Shown here in pieces: positions 56,136 to 64,000 of a DNA stretch of 64,000 bases. Position 1 is the first letter of the stretch. The number at the start of each line of letters is the position of its first letter. This stretch comes from Gibbsiella quercinecans (GTDB taxonomy: Bacteria > Pseudomonadota > Gammaproteobacteria > Enterobacterales > Enterobacteriaceae): NCBI RefSeq assembly GCF_002291425.1, contig NZ_CP014136.1, positions 3,720,001-3,784,000 on the forward strand, written 5' to 3'. Made by a program: the position numbers and the translations under genes. The notes beneath the pieces are model-generated. The model worked only from the letters and a program-made list of their open reading frames with translations, did not search any database and was not told where the DNA came from.

Positions 56136-57671
56136 TCAGTGAGCGCCACCACCGCCGCTGCCGGAGCCAAACGGCGGTTTGGCGAACCAGACCGACACCA
56201 GCATCACCAGGAACACCCCGGCGGATAGCCAGAAAATCTCATTGGCGGAGATAATCAGCCCCTGTGCGGTGATCTCGCTGGCGATATAGGAAGAGGCTTG
56301 CTGGGTGCTCATACCCAACTGTTCTAACTGCTGGTACATCGACTGCGACTGCGGGTTGTAAGGGTTCACAAACTCGCTCAATTGCGCATGGTGCAGCGAT
56401 TCGCGCTGGGTCCACAGCGTGGTGGTGATCGACGTACCGATCGAGCCTGCCAGAGTACGGGTAAAGTTGGACAGGCTTGACGCCGCCGCCATACGTTCCG
56501 GCGGTAGCCCTGACAGCGTAATGGTGGTCAGCGGCATAAAGAAGCAGGCGATGGCAAAGCCCTGCACAAACTGCGGCCACGCGGCGGCGCCAAAGTCCAT
56601 TCCCGGTTCAAACGTATAGGCGCGCCAGTAGAAGCAAACGGCATACATAATGAAGCTGAAAGTGACCAGGCGGCGCATATCCAGCCGGTTGCCAAAGCGG
56701 CCGATGATCGGCGACAGCAGCACCGGGATCAGCCCCACCGGCGCCGAAGCCAGGCCGGCCCAGGTGGCGGTATAGCCGAAGACCTCCTGCAACAACTGCG
56801 GCAACAGCACGATCGCGCCGAAATACAGCATATAGGCCAGGCTGATACACAGACAGCCGATGGTAAAGTTGCGCGATTTGAACAACGACAGATCCACCAC
56901 CGGGTGATCGTCCGTGAGCTCCCAGACCACCAGGAACAGCAACGAAACCACGGCGACCACCGTCAGGGTGATAATCTCGGTGGAGTTGAACCAGTCCAGC
57001 TCTTTACCCTGATCGAGCATGATCTGCAGCGAGCCAATACCCACGATCAGCAGCACCAGCCCGACGGTGTCGATCGGTTTGATCTCGGTTTTGGTCTCTC
57101 GGCCTTTCAGCGTCGACATGGCCGCGATGACCACGAACAGGCCAATCGGGATGTTGATAAAGAAGATCCAACCCCAGTGGTAGTTGTCGCTGATATAGCC
57201 GCCGAGGATCGGCCCGAAAATCGGCGCCACGATCACCGTCATCGACCATAGCGCCAGCGCCATTGCCCGTTTGGCGGGTGGGTAGTTGTTCAACAACAGG
57301 CTTTGCGACAACGGGATCAACGGCCCGGCCACCACGCCCTGAACCACGCGGAAGAAGATCAGCATACCCAAACTGTTGGAAATCCCGCACAGCCAAGAGG
57401 CAAGGACGAACAGCACCGTCGCCCAGAGGAACAGGCGGACTTCACCAATACGCTTCGCCAGCCAACCGGTGATCGGAATGGAGATCGCGTTCGCTACCCC
57501 AAATGACGTGATCACCCAGGTGCCCTGCGAGTTGGAGGCCCCCAGGTTACCGGAGATGGTCGGTATCGCAACGTTGGCAATGGTGGAGTCCAGCACCTGC
57601 ATGAAGGTCGCCATAGCCAGGGCGACGGTCATCCAGGCGAGCTGGGCGCCTTCAAGCGGTTTTTGTGCCAA
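56136..57671 (-). CDS. emrB: Multidrug efflux MFS permease subunit EmrB
   Basis: Inner-membrane drug:proton antiporter of the DHA2 (14-segment) family, 511 residues, which expels hydrophobic uncouplers and antibiotics with EmrA. MQVLDSTIANVAIPTI is the DHA2 motif D1 in TM1 and GPILGGYI is antiporter motif C. The tail is glycine-rich (GSGSGGGGAH). Its start is 17 bp after the emrA stop, so it is the last gene of the emrR-OMF-emrA-emrB operon. Confidence 0.95.
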   Translation of the reverse strand: MAQKPLEGAQLAWMTVALAMATFMQVLDSTIANVAIPTISGNLGASNSQGTWVITSFGVANAISIPITGWLAKRIGEVRLFLWATVLFVLASWLCGISNSLGMLIFFRVVQGVVAGPLIPLSQSLLLNNYPPAKRAMALALWSMTVIVAPIFGPILGGYISDNYHWGWIFFINIPIGLFVVIAAMSTLKGRETKTEIKPIDTVGLVLLIVGIGSLQIMLDQGKELDWFNSTEIITLTVVAVVSLLFLVVWELTDDHPVVDLSLFKSRNFTIGCLCISLAYMLYFGAIVLLPQLLQEVFGYTATWAGLASAPVGLIPVLLSPIIGRFGNRLDMRRLVTFSFIMYAVCFYWRAYTFEPGMDFGAAAWPQFVQGFAIACFFMPLTTITLSGLPPERMAAASSLSNFTRTLAGSIGTSITTTLWTQRESLHHAQLSEFVNPYNPQSQSMYQQLEQLGMSTQQASSYIASEITAQGLIISANEIFWLSAGVFLVMLVSVWFAKPPFGSGSGGGGAH

Positions 57672-57688
57672 GGAAGCCTCCCACTCGT

Positions 57689-58882
57689 TTAACCGGCGTT
57701 TGCATGGATGATCTCAGCAATAATCTGATTCACCGGCGCCAGATCCAACGCCAGAGCGTCGCTCTGGTAGCGTGGCGTGTCGCGCACCACGTCCGCCAGC
57801 ATACGGCCGGCCTGATCGGCGGTATCTACCTTGACCAGCGTCGACAGGCCGATACGCAGCGGGTGCTCCGCCACCTGTTTGGCATCCAGCTCAATACGCA
57901 CCGGCAGGCGTTGAACCACCTTGATCCAGTTGCCGCTGGCGTTTTGCGCCGGCAGCAATGAGAAGGCGCTGCCGGTACCCATATCGATCCCGACCACCTT
58001 GCCGTTGTACACCACATCATCGCCATAAACATCGCTGACCACCGTGGCACTCTGGCCGATGCGCATATTGGCGATTTGGGTTTCCTTGAAGTTGGCATCA
58101 ACCCAGACGTGATCGGCCGGCACCACCGCCATCAGCGGGGAACCGGCGGCGATTTGCGCCCCCACCTGCACGCTGCGGCGTGACACATAACCGGTAATCG
58201 GGCTGATTACCTGGGTGCGCTGCAAGGCCAGCCAGGCGTCACGCACCTGTGCGGCGGCTTGCTGGACGGCCGGCTGTTTCTCCAGCGGCGTATTCAACAC
58301 CATGGCCTGGTTGGCGTTGTATTGCTGCGTGGCCACTTCTAACGCGGCCTTAGCGCTGGTTACCGCATCGCGGGCGTGTTGCAGCTCTTCACGGCCAATG
58401 GCGTCAACGTTGCCCAGCACCACGCGGCGTTTCAGATCGTTTTCCGCTTTGCTGAGATCCGCCTGGCGCAGGGTAATATTGGCCTGATACTGCTTGCTGT
58501 TGATGATCAACTGCCGGGTTTGGCGCACCGCATTGGCCAGGCCGGTACGGGCACGCTCAAAGGCCTGTTGCGCATCGGTCGGATCGAGCGTGACCAGCAC
58601 ATCACCCTGTTTCACCAGATCGGTATTATCGAAGTTGATGCGGTTCACGCTGCCGGATACCTGGGCCATGATTTGCACCTGATTACCGGCCACATAGGCA
58701 TCATCCGTTTCCTGGTGATGGCGCAGCACCAAGAACCAATACACCAGATAGGCCACCCCAATGACGACGAAAATAACGGTTAATAGTGATAGCCAAAATT
58801 TACGTTGTTTTTTCTTGCCTGCCGGTTTGCGTTTCTGGCCGGCCTGCTGCTGCGGGGCTTGATTCTCCGCGCTTACACTCAT
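57689..58882 (-). CDS. emrA: Multidrug efflux membrane-fusion subunit EmrA
   Basis: Periplasmic adaptor that links EmrB to an outer-membrane channel. From the ATG at 58882 (behind GTGGAG) it has 397 residues: a basic cytosolic tail, one membrane anchor (about 36-58), a first lipoyl half (ETDDAYVAGNQVQIMAQVSG), a long coiled-coil hairpin (about 110-215), the second lipoyl half (VISPITGYVSRR) and beta-barrel. The 408 bp upstream hold an ERIC element. Confidence 0.95.
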   Translation of the reverse strand: MSVSAENQAPQQQAGQKRKPAGKKKQRKFWLSLLTVIFVVIGVAYLVYWFLVLRHHQETDDAYVAGNQVQIMAQVSGSVNRINFDNTDLVKQGDVLVTLDPTDAQQAFERARTGLANAVRQTRQLIINSKQYQANITLRQADLSKAENDLKRRVVLGNVDAIGREELQHARDAVTSAKAALEVATQQYNANQAMVLNTPLEKQPAVQQAAAQVRDAWLALQRTQVISPITGYVSRRSVQVGAQIAAGSPLMAVVPADHVWVDANFKETQIANMRIGQSATVVSDVYGDDVVYNGKVVGIDMGTGSAFSLLPAQNASGNWIKVVQRLPVRIELDAKQVAEHPLRIGLSTLVKVDTADQAGRMLADVVRDTPRYQSDALALDLAPVNQIIAEIIHANAG

Positions 58883-59008
58883 GGTATTCTCCACGTTTAC
58901 CCTCACTGCCGTGCCGCTGCGTTATGCGCCGTATGCGCTCCCTGCTTGATGTCGGGAGTGGGCTAGCGCTTGCTGACAACACAGGCTATAGCGGGCATGT
59001 TTATTATT
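58883..59008. other. Non-ERIC part of the OMF-emrA gap
   Basis: 126 bp between the ERIC element and emrA. On the minus strand I see the emrA ribosome-binding site but no convincing promoter. If there is none, emrA and emrB depend on read-through of the ERIC element from emrR. Confidence 0.4.
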
Positions 59009-59289
59009 TATACTCGTCATACTTCAAGTTGCAGGTGTGTTGGCTTGGTTACTCGGCCCATCCCTGGGTCTCGCCCCTTCGGGGCCGCTGCTAACAGCGT
59101 TCAAATCTGCTCCCGGCAGATTTGTCGCTTACCCCAGTCACTTGACTTCGGTAAGCTCCTGGGGACTCGCTGCGTCGCCGCGTGATTCGGCCATACGGCC
59201 ATACGGCCTCACCCCTACGGGGCCAGCGCTAACGCTGTTCAAAAACGCTTTTGCGTTTTTGTCCTGCAACTCGAATTATTTAGAGTATA
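59009..59289. repeat. ERIC element with two internal hairpin inserts, in the emr operon
   Basis: The ends TATACTCGTCATACTTCAAG and ATTTAGAGTATA match the 127-bp copy, but the element is 281 bp. Insert A (about 59053-59132) lies between the left arm and the core. Insert B (about 59181-59262) lies between the core and the right arm. Each is a chain of four hairpins: a GGCC stem, CCCC-GGGG, a CTAA-loop stem, and a 9-bp stem flanked by TTCAAA and TTTGT. It abuts the stop codon of the OMF gene by one base. Confidence 0.92.
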
Positions 59290-59290
59290 T

Positions 59291-60742
59291 TTATGCTTTT
59301 TTATCCGCGCTTTGCGGGGCCTGATAGCCGCCGCCAAGGGCACGGATCAATCCTATCTTCGCCTGGATCACATTGCTGCGAGCGTTCAGTTCCGCCTGTT
59401 GCTGTTGGAGCCACTGGGTTTGGCTGGTCAGCAGCTGATCGCGCCCGATAATACCGGCCTGATATTGGGCATTCGCGACATGATAGACCTGCTGGATAGC
59501 GCCGGCGGCGGAAGACGCCTGCGCCAATTGCTGTGTGCTGCTTTTTTGCACGGTAATGGCGTCTGCCGTTTGTTGTGCAGCGTTGACGATGGTTTGGTTA
59601 TAGGATTCCACCGCCTGATCGTAAAGCGCGGATTCCTCGCCCAGTTTGCTGCGCAGCGCGCCGGCATGGAAAATAGGCAGCGTTATGGCCGGCACAAAAT
59701 TCCAGGCCTGGCTCGCCGCTTCCAACAGGTTCGGGCTGGTGCCGCTGATGTTGGTGGTCGTCAGGCCGGCGAAGGCCGAGATCGACAAGCTGGGGTAAAA
59801 TTCTTTCCGGGCTGCGCTCACGCGTTGGTTATACGATTCGACCAACTGCCGCTGGGCGACAATATCCGGGCGCCGGCCCAGGAGATCGGTAGTCAGCTCG
59901 CCCGGTGGCGCCAAAAGCCCATCGGCCGGCAAGGCAACCGGGCGCAGGTGCTGCATGGCATCCGGCCCCTGGCCGGCCAGCGCCGCCAGTTGGTGCTTCA
60001 GTTGTTCAATCTGGGATTGCAGTTGCAACAGCTGTTGCTTGGCGCCGTCGGCCTGGGCCTGGATCTGCCGTGGGATATCCACCCCGGTGATGCCGGCTTT
60101 ATATTGCTGTTGGCGCAGATCGGCCAGGCGCTGGTTATTATCGACTTCCTGTTGCAGCACGTTTTCCAGCGCGTAGGTGCTCTGCAACTGATAGTAAGCG
60201 GAGGCGACCGACGAGGTCAGCGTCAGCGTGGCCTGTTCCTGCTCTGCCCTGGCGGCATTCACCTGGGCCTGCGCCGCATTGACCTGATTGCGGTATTTGC
60301 CCCACCAATCCAGCTCATAGGCCAGATTCAACCCCAGCGAGTTGGCGCTGGTGTAGACCGGGCTGGTTGGGTAGCCGATGACCTCATAGACGTTTTGCGG
60401 CGTACGCTGGCGCGTAATGCTGCCGTTAAGATCCAGGTTCGGCCCATTGGCGGCGTTGGCTTCACCCACCACGCTCTGCGCTTCACGCACGCGGGCGGCG
60501 GCTTGCCTTAGTGAGGGCGAACTTTGCAGCGTGCGGGCCATCAGGTCGTCAAGCTGGGGATCGTTCAGTGAACGCCACCACTGTGGGCTAAGCGCCAGCG
60601 AACTGACCTTTGGCTGAGCCAACTGCAGGTTTTGCGCATCCATCAGCGTAGACTGCGGCGCAATATTATCGGTTGATGCACACCCGGCGAGCAGCAAAAC
60701 CGCGCACAACGGGGTCAATCTCCAGTTAAACAGGGGGTTCAT
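59291..60742 (-). CDS. Outer membrane factor lipoprotein, NodT/OprM family
   Basis: Predicted TolC-like outer-membrane channel for the EmrAB pump, 483 residues. The lipobox LLAGC puts a lipidated Cys at residue 21, followed by two outer-membrane-efflux (OEP) repeats (about 70-260 and 285-470) rich in long helices. SPQWWRSLNDPQLDDLM at the N-terminus is typical of NodT. It begins 28 bp after emrR and is transcribed with it. E. coli has no such gene here and uses TolC. Confidence 0.92.
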   Translation of the reverse strand: MNPLFNWRLTPLCAVLLLAGCASTDNIAPQSTLMDAQNLQLAQPKVSSLALSPQWWRSLNDPQLDDLMARTLQSSPSLRQAAARVREAQSVVGEANAANGPNLDLNGSITRQRTPQNVYEVIGYPTSPVYTSANSLGLNLAYELDWWGKYRNQVNAAQAQVNAARAEQEQATLTLTSSVASAYYQLQSTYALENVLQQEVDNNQRLADLRQQQYKAGITGVDIPRQIQAQADGAKQQLLQLQSQIEQLKHQLAALAGQGPDAMQHLRPVALPADGLLAPPGELTTDLLGRRPDIVAQRQLVESYNQRVSAARKEFYPSLSISAFAGLTTTNISGTSPNLLEAASQAWNFVPAITLPIFHAGALRSKLGEESALYDQAVESYNQTIVNAAQQTADAITVQKSSTQQLAQASSAAGAIQQVYHVANAQYQAGIIGRDQLLTSQTQWLQQQQAELNARSNVIQAKIGLIRALGGGYQAPQSADKKA

Positions 60743-60770
60743 ACGTGTGTACCTGAACAGAAAGAGCTAA

Positions 60771-61289
60771 TTAGAGTAACTGTTCTGTCACTTCCATTTG
60801 ATCCAGACGTGCTAATAGCTTGCGTGTTAACGCTTCCAACTGCCTTTGTTCGTCGGCGCTGAGCGTGGACCACAGGAGGTGCAGACATTTGTGCTGAGGT
60901 GGCAGTAATTGCGCCAGGAACTCTTCGCCCTGCGGGGTCAGGTGCAGGTGCAGGCAGCGGCGATCGTTATCGCTTTCCAGGCGTTCGATCCAGCCGCGTT
61001 TTTCCAGCTCATCGGCGATGCGGGTGGCATTGGTGCGCGAAGAGCCGAGGGCCGAACTGAGCTCGGAAGGCTGGATGCTGTGGCTTTCCTGTGCATCAAG
61101 GGTGATCAGCGCCATAAACAGCGTTTCATTGATGCCTTGCGCTTTGAGCATCTTATTGCGGTTTTCCAGCAATTTGCTTTGCATATGCATGCACAGACGG
61201 GTGAGCAGGATCTCCTGATAGGGGAAATCCTTCTCGCGCTTCGCCCGATAATTCAGCATTTGCTCTATGGGAGTGAACGAACTTTCCAT
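60771..61289 (-). CDS. emrR: MarR-family repressor EmrR (MprA)
   Basis: Winged-helix transcriptional repressor of the efflux operon, released by hydrophobic ligands such as uncouplers. The 172 residues include the dimerisation helices at both ends and the winged HTH (about 55-125), with [20 protein letters not shown] as recognition region and [12 protein letters not shown] as the wing. It is the first gene of the operon, so it probably represses itself. ATG at 61289 follows GAGG. Confidence 0.95.
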   Translation of the reverse strand: MESSFTPIEQMLNYRAKREKDFPYQEILLTRLCMHMQSKLLENRNKMLKAQGINETLFMALITLDAQESHSIQPSELSSALGSSRTNATRIADELEKRGWIERLESDNDRRCLHLHLTPQGEEFLAQLLPPQHKCLHLLWSTLSADEQRQLEALTRKLLARLDQMEVTEQLL

Positions 61290-61461
61290 AATCTATCGCC
61301 TCATTAATTTCGTCTGGCATAATAACCATGGTGATTAATAATGTAAATGTTCAGCACGGTGAATAATTTAACAATTTGTGTCATTTTCAGCGGTAACAAA
61401 TGCGTGTTTTGGCAGAAAAATGTGATTATGACCGCAAGCTGTACGCCGTAGCGTATCAGCC

Positions 61462-61803
61462 TTAGCTGAAACATATAAGTAGTTTTAATGTAATCCCAAA
61501 GGTTAATGCGCCAGTTAATGTCGAAAGAATGATGCTTTTGCTGCGATAAAAGCACAGCGCCAGCGCGCCGAACCCCGCCAGCGTGGGCCAGAGTTTGTCG
61601 GGTTCGCGCATGATCACCGGCGTGCTGGAAACCACCAGCAGCGCGCAGATAGAAGCGATGCCGATGCTGTCGAGCAGCAGGGCGGTTTTACCGCGTTTGA
61701 GCGCCGCCGGATTGCGCCTGGCGCCCAGGCGCAATGGCAGGTAGCGGAACAGGTAGTTGGCGCAACCGACGATCAGCCCAATGAGCAGGACATTAGTGTT
61801 CAT
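61462..61803 (-). CDS. ygaH: L-valine exporter subunit YgaH
   Basis: Small inner-membrane protein, 113 residues with about four membrane segments, the AzlD-like partner of YgaZ in branched-chain amino-acid (valine) export. RYLPLRLGARRN and DSIGIASICALLVVS are typical. Its ATG at 61803 overlaps the ygaZ end by 11 bp; a longer frame from 61845 would lie inside ygaZ and is rejected. The 172 bp between it and emrR hold the emrR control region. Confidence 0.92.
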   Translation of the reverse strand: MNTNVLLIGLIVGCANYLFRYLPLRLGARRNPAALKRGKTALLLDSIGIASICALLVVSSTPVIMREPDKLWPTLAGFGALALCFYRSKSIILSTLTGALTFGITLKLLICFS

Positions 61804-62530
61804 CGGCGGCCTCCTCGGCTGCGGGGCGGCACAGCGCAGCCACACCGCCGGCGGCGAGGCTGGTTAAAATGGCGACCGGGATGGAAAATAGCACCACGCC
61901 GAGCAGCGCGCCGGCCAGCGCGGCGGCGATCGTCAGGCTTTGCGGGCGTTTAAATGCGGCCAGCAGAAAGCTTAGGAACAGCGCCGGCAGCATGAAGGAA
62001 AGCGCCGCTTCCAGCACCGGGAACTGCTCCAGCGGGCCATTGCCGAAGAGTGCCCCAACGGCGGTGCCGGCCACCCAGGCCAGCCAGGAACACAGCGCAA
62101 TACCCAGCATCCAGTTTTCACTCCAACTGCGGTTATTGCGCATCAGTTTGGTGGTGGCGGCGGCAAACACTTCATCCGTCAGGCCAAACGCCCACAGCGC
62201 GGTTTTCCCGCCCGACATGTGCGTAACAATACGGTGGCGCAGCGCCGGGCCGTACAGCAGGTGGCGCACGTCCATCGCCATCACTGTCAGGGCCGATACC
62301 CACAGCGACATCCCGGCGCTTAGCAGGGCGGTAATCACGAACTGGCTGGCGCCCGCATAGATAATGCAGGAGAAGAAAATACTTTCGAGCGGGGTGAAGC
62401 CCAGTTTTACCGTGCTCAGGCCAAAGGCAAACGCCACAGGCACATAGCCGATCACGATCGGTAAACTGTCAACGACGCCGTTCGTGAAGGTGGCGGCGGG
62501 GGTGAGGTTGTCTGCTGCTTGGTTTGGCAT
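61793..62530 (-). CDS. ygaZ: L-valine exporter subunit YgaZ
   Basis: AzlC-family inner-membrane protein, 245 residues and about seven membrane segments, that exports valine together with YgaH. SLPIVIGYVPVAFAFGLS and YAGASQFV are family hallmarks. It is coupled to ygaH by overlap. In E. coli an Lrp-controlled ygaZH sits next to mprA-emrAB just as here. A 126-bp gap separates it from the upstream MFS gene. Confidence 0.93.
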   Translation of the reverse strand: MPNQAADNLTPAATFTNGVVDSLPIVIGYVPVAFAFGLSTVKLGFTPLESIFFSCIIYAGASQFVITALLSAGMSLWVSALTVMAMDVRHLLYGPALRHRIVTHMSGGKTALWAFGLTDEVFAAATTKLMRNNRSWSENWMLGIALCSWLAWVAGTAVGALFGNGPLEQFPVLEAALSFMLPALFLSFLLAAFKRPQSLTIAAALAGALLGVVLFSIPVAILTSLAAGGVAALCRPAAEEAADEH

Positions 62531-62656
62531 TTTTATTCGAATTATCAGGGATAAAGGGCGCCGTCACGCATAGCGAAATACGGCCCCGTTTCATGCTCAT
62601 CACCTTACCAGAGAGCCAGGCGCCTTTATACCCCTACCCAGGCTTTCGGCTGCGCC

Positions 62657-63838
62657 CTAGGGATCAAGCCGCTTGCCGAACTGCCAAATCGTCAGGTTGA
62701 GCAGGCATAAAACGCCGCCGACAGCGGACACCCCATACCATCCTGCGTGCTGGTAGGCCGAGGCGGACAACAGTGAGCCCAGCGCGCCGCCGATAAAATA
62801 GCTGGTCATATAGCCGGCGGTCAGGCGGTTGCGGGCTTCCGGCATAATACGGTAAATCACGCTTTGGTTGGTGACGTGTACCGCCTGTACCGCCAGATCG
62901 AGGATCACAATCCCCACAATCAGCGCCCATAGCGATTGTTTCGCCAGCGCAATGGGCAGCCATGACAACAGCAACAGCGCCAGGCCAACGCTGGTGGTCA
63001 GGCGAGCCTTGCCCTTATCGGCCAGATGGCCGGCGCGTGAAGCGGCCAGCGCCCCGGCAGCGCCCGCCAACCCGAACAGCCCAATGGCGCCTTCCGAATA
63101 GTTGAACGGCGGCGCTGCCAGCAGAAAGGCGATGGACGTCCAGAGAACGCTGAAGTTGGCGAACGACAGCGCGCCAAGCAGCGCGCGGGTACGCAGCAAC
63201 GGCGTGCCGCTGAATAGGGTGAAAATCGATTTCAGCAACTGGAGATAATTTAGCCCGGTATGCTGTTTGTAGCGCGGCAGCGCACGCCACAGCAGCAGCG
63301 CCATTAGGATCATCAGCACGCTGGCTACCCAGTAAATGGTGCGCCAACCGCCGATCGCCGCCAGCGCGCCTGCCACAGTGCGCGCCAGCAGGATACCCAG
63401 CAGCAGGCCGCTCATGATAATCCCCACGGTCTTTCCGCGCTTTTCCGGCTGCGCCAGCGAGGCCGCCAGCGGCACCAGTATCTGCGCCACCACCGAAAAC
63501 AGCCCGGTCAGGGCGGTGCCCAACATCATCAGCGGCAGTGTGCCCGCGCTGGCGGTGATCAGCATGCCGCAGGCTGCCAGCAGCGTCATGAATACAATCA
63601 GCCCGCGGCGTTCAAACATATCGCCGAGCGGCACCAGCAGCAGCAGGCCGGTGGCATAGCTCAACTGGGCGACAGTGACGATCAGCCCAGCCTGGTTGAC
63701 CGACAGGCGGAAACTCTGGGCGATGGTTTCCAGCAGTGGCTGGGCATAATAGTTACTGGCGACCGCCAGGCCGGTGGCGATGGCGATCAGGGCGGTCAGC
63801 ATCGGGCTGAGGCCTGAAGTTGGGGTTGATGGGCGCAT
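62657..63838 (-). CDS. MFS transporter (YgaY-like)
   Basis: Twelve-segment major-facilitator protein of 393 residues, drug or metabolite exporter type; substrate unknown. NYYAQPLLETIAQSF at the N-terminus and LVPLGDMFERRG (motif A) define its branch. Its place beside ygaZH matches E. coli ygaY, which I recall as a broken gene there; here the frame is intact. It is divergent from a LysR-type regulator that may control it. Confidence 0.85.
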   Translation of the reverse strand: MRPSTPTSGLSPMLTALIAIATGLAVASNYYAQPLLETIAQSFRLSVNQAGLIVTVAQLSYATGLLLLVPLGDMFERRGLIVFMTLLAACGMLITASAGTLPLMMLGTALTGLFSVVAQILVPLAASLAQPEKRGKTVGIIMSGLLLGILLARTVAGALAAIGGWRTIYWVASVLMILMALLLWRALPRYKQHTGLNYLQLLKSIFTLFSGTPLLRTRALLGALSFANFSVLWTSIAFLLAAPPFNYSEGAIGLFGLAGAAGALAASRAGHLADKGKARLTTSVGLALLLLSWLPIALAKQSLWALIVGIVILDLAVQAVHVTNQSVIYRIMPEARNRLTAGYMTSYFIGGALGSLLSASAYQHAGWYGVSAVGGVLCLLNLTIWQFGKRLDP

Positions 63839-63918
63839 AGGTTCTCATCATCGGAAAACGTGGGGGGAGTATCCGGCAGCGCGGTGCATTAAACCAATGT
63901 ATAATTTTCATTTGATTA

Positions 63919-63933
63919 ATCTCATTTTGAGAT
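63919..63933. promoter_or_regulatory. Candidate LysR-type operator (T-N11-A palindrome)
   Basis: ATCTCA, TTT, TGAGAT: perfect 6-bp arms containing T-N11-A, in the 102-bp gap between the divergent MFS and LysR genes, 7 bp before the LysR start codon. Confidence 0.55.
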
Positions 63934-63940
63934 AGATACC

Positions 63941-64000
63941 ATGAACCTGAAACAGATCCGCTATGCGCTGGCGGTGGCCGAGGAGCAGAGCTTTACCCGG
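63941..64000 (+). CDS. LysR-family transcriptional regulator, truncated by window edge
   Basis: Only the first 20 codons are present (MNLKQIRYALAVAEEQSFTR), the beginning of the LysR winged helix-turn-helix. It starts at an ATG behind GAGATAG. The divergent layout with the MFS transporter suggests that it regulates that gene and itself. The ligand-binding part is outside the window. Confidence 0.85.
   Translation, partial: MNLKQIRYALAVAEEQSFTR

Noticed and set aside
61290-61461. Promoter and operator for emrR in the emrR-ygaH gap
   Set aside because: The region is AT-rich with several weak -10-like hexamers, but no pair with good spacing and no clear EmrR site could be chosen by eye.

Overview
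The window is a stretch of enterobacterial chromosome. Gene order, protein sequences, ERIC repeats and the 16S text fit Serratia or a close relative (Yersiniaceae); the species cannot be settled by eye. All comparisons with E. coli below are from memory.

Layout. (1) 1-2506: a truncated MFS transporter, then a small operon yqcC-truC-yqcA (DUF446 protein, tRNA pseudouridine synthase, flavodoxin). (2) 2564-7609, minus strand: yaeH, dapD, glnD, map. (3) 7785-28083, plus strand: the large conserved cluster rpsB-tsf-pyrH-frr-dxr-uppS-cdsA-rseP-bamA-skp-lpxD-fabZ-lpxA-lpxB-rnhB-dnaE-accA. It links translation, nucleotide supply, isoprenoid carrier and phospholipid synthesis, outer-membrane protein assembly, lipid A synthesis, DNA replication and fatty-acid initiation. 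(4) 28242-34927: lysine decarboxylase, yaeR, tilS, a small cytochrome c, rof-yaeP (minus), yaeQ-arfB-nlpE. (5) 35006-40947, minus: proS, trmO-rcsF, and the methionine importer metN-metI-metQ behind a MetJ-type operator. (6) 41135-47325: gmhB and one complete rRNA operon (P1/P2, 16S, tRNA-Ile, tRNA-Ala, 23S, 5S, terminator). (7) 47567-56054: kgtP, yfiM, pssA, pat, tapT, trxC, yfiF. (8) 56136-61289, minus: emrR, an outer-membrane factor, emrA, emrB, a complete tripartite efflux operon. (9) 61462-64000: ygaH-ygaZ valine exporter, a ygaY-like MFS transporter and the first 20 codons of a divergent LysR regulator.

Most of the window is core genome with conserved synteny. No phage, IS element, plasmid origin, toxin-antitoxin, CRISPR or defence system was seen. 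The rRNA operon joins two blocks that are far apart in E. coli (gmhB side and kgtP side), which suggests recombination between rRNA operons in one of the lineages.

The least explained signal is a family of ERIC repeats. There is a clean 127-bp copy (38060-38186), a copy with one internal insert lying inside the metNIQ operon (39045-39248), a copy with two inserts inside the emr operon (59009-59289) and a truncated copy (33087-33168). The inserts are chains of four hairpins. In the two modules of the 59-kb copy the loops and flanks match while the stem arms differ in a compensatory way. That points to selection on folded structure and is the observation most worth following up. Other structures of interest are a long hairpin between the tRNA genes of the rRNA spacer, a strong hairpin and a palindrome between bamA and skp, and a convergent-gene terminator whose arms contain both stop codons.
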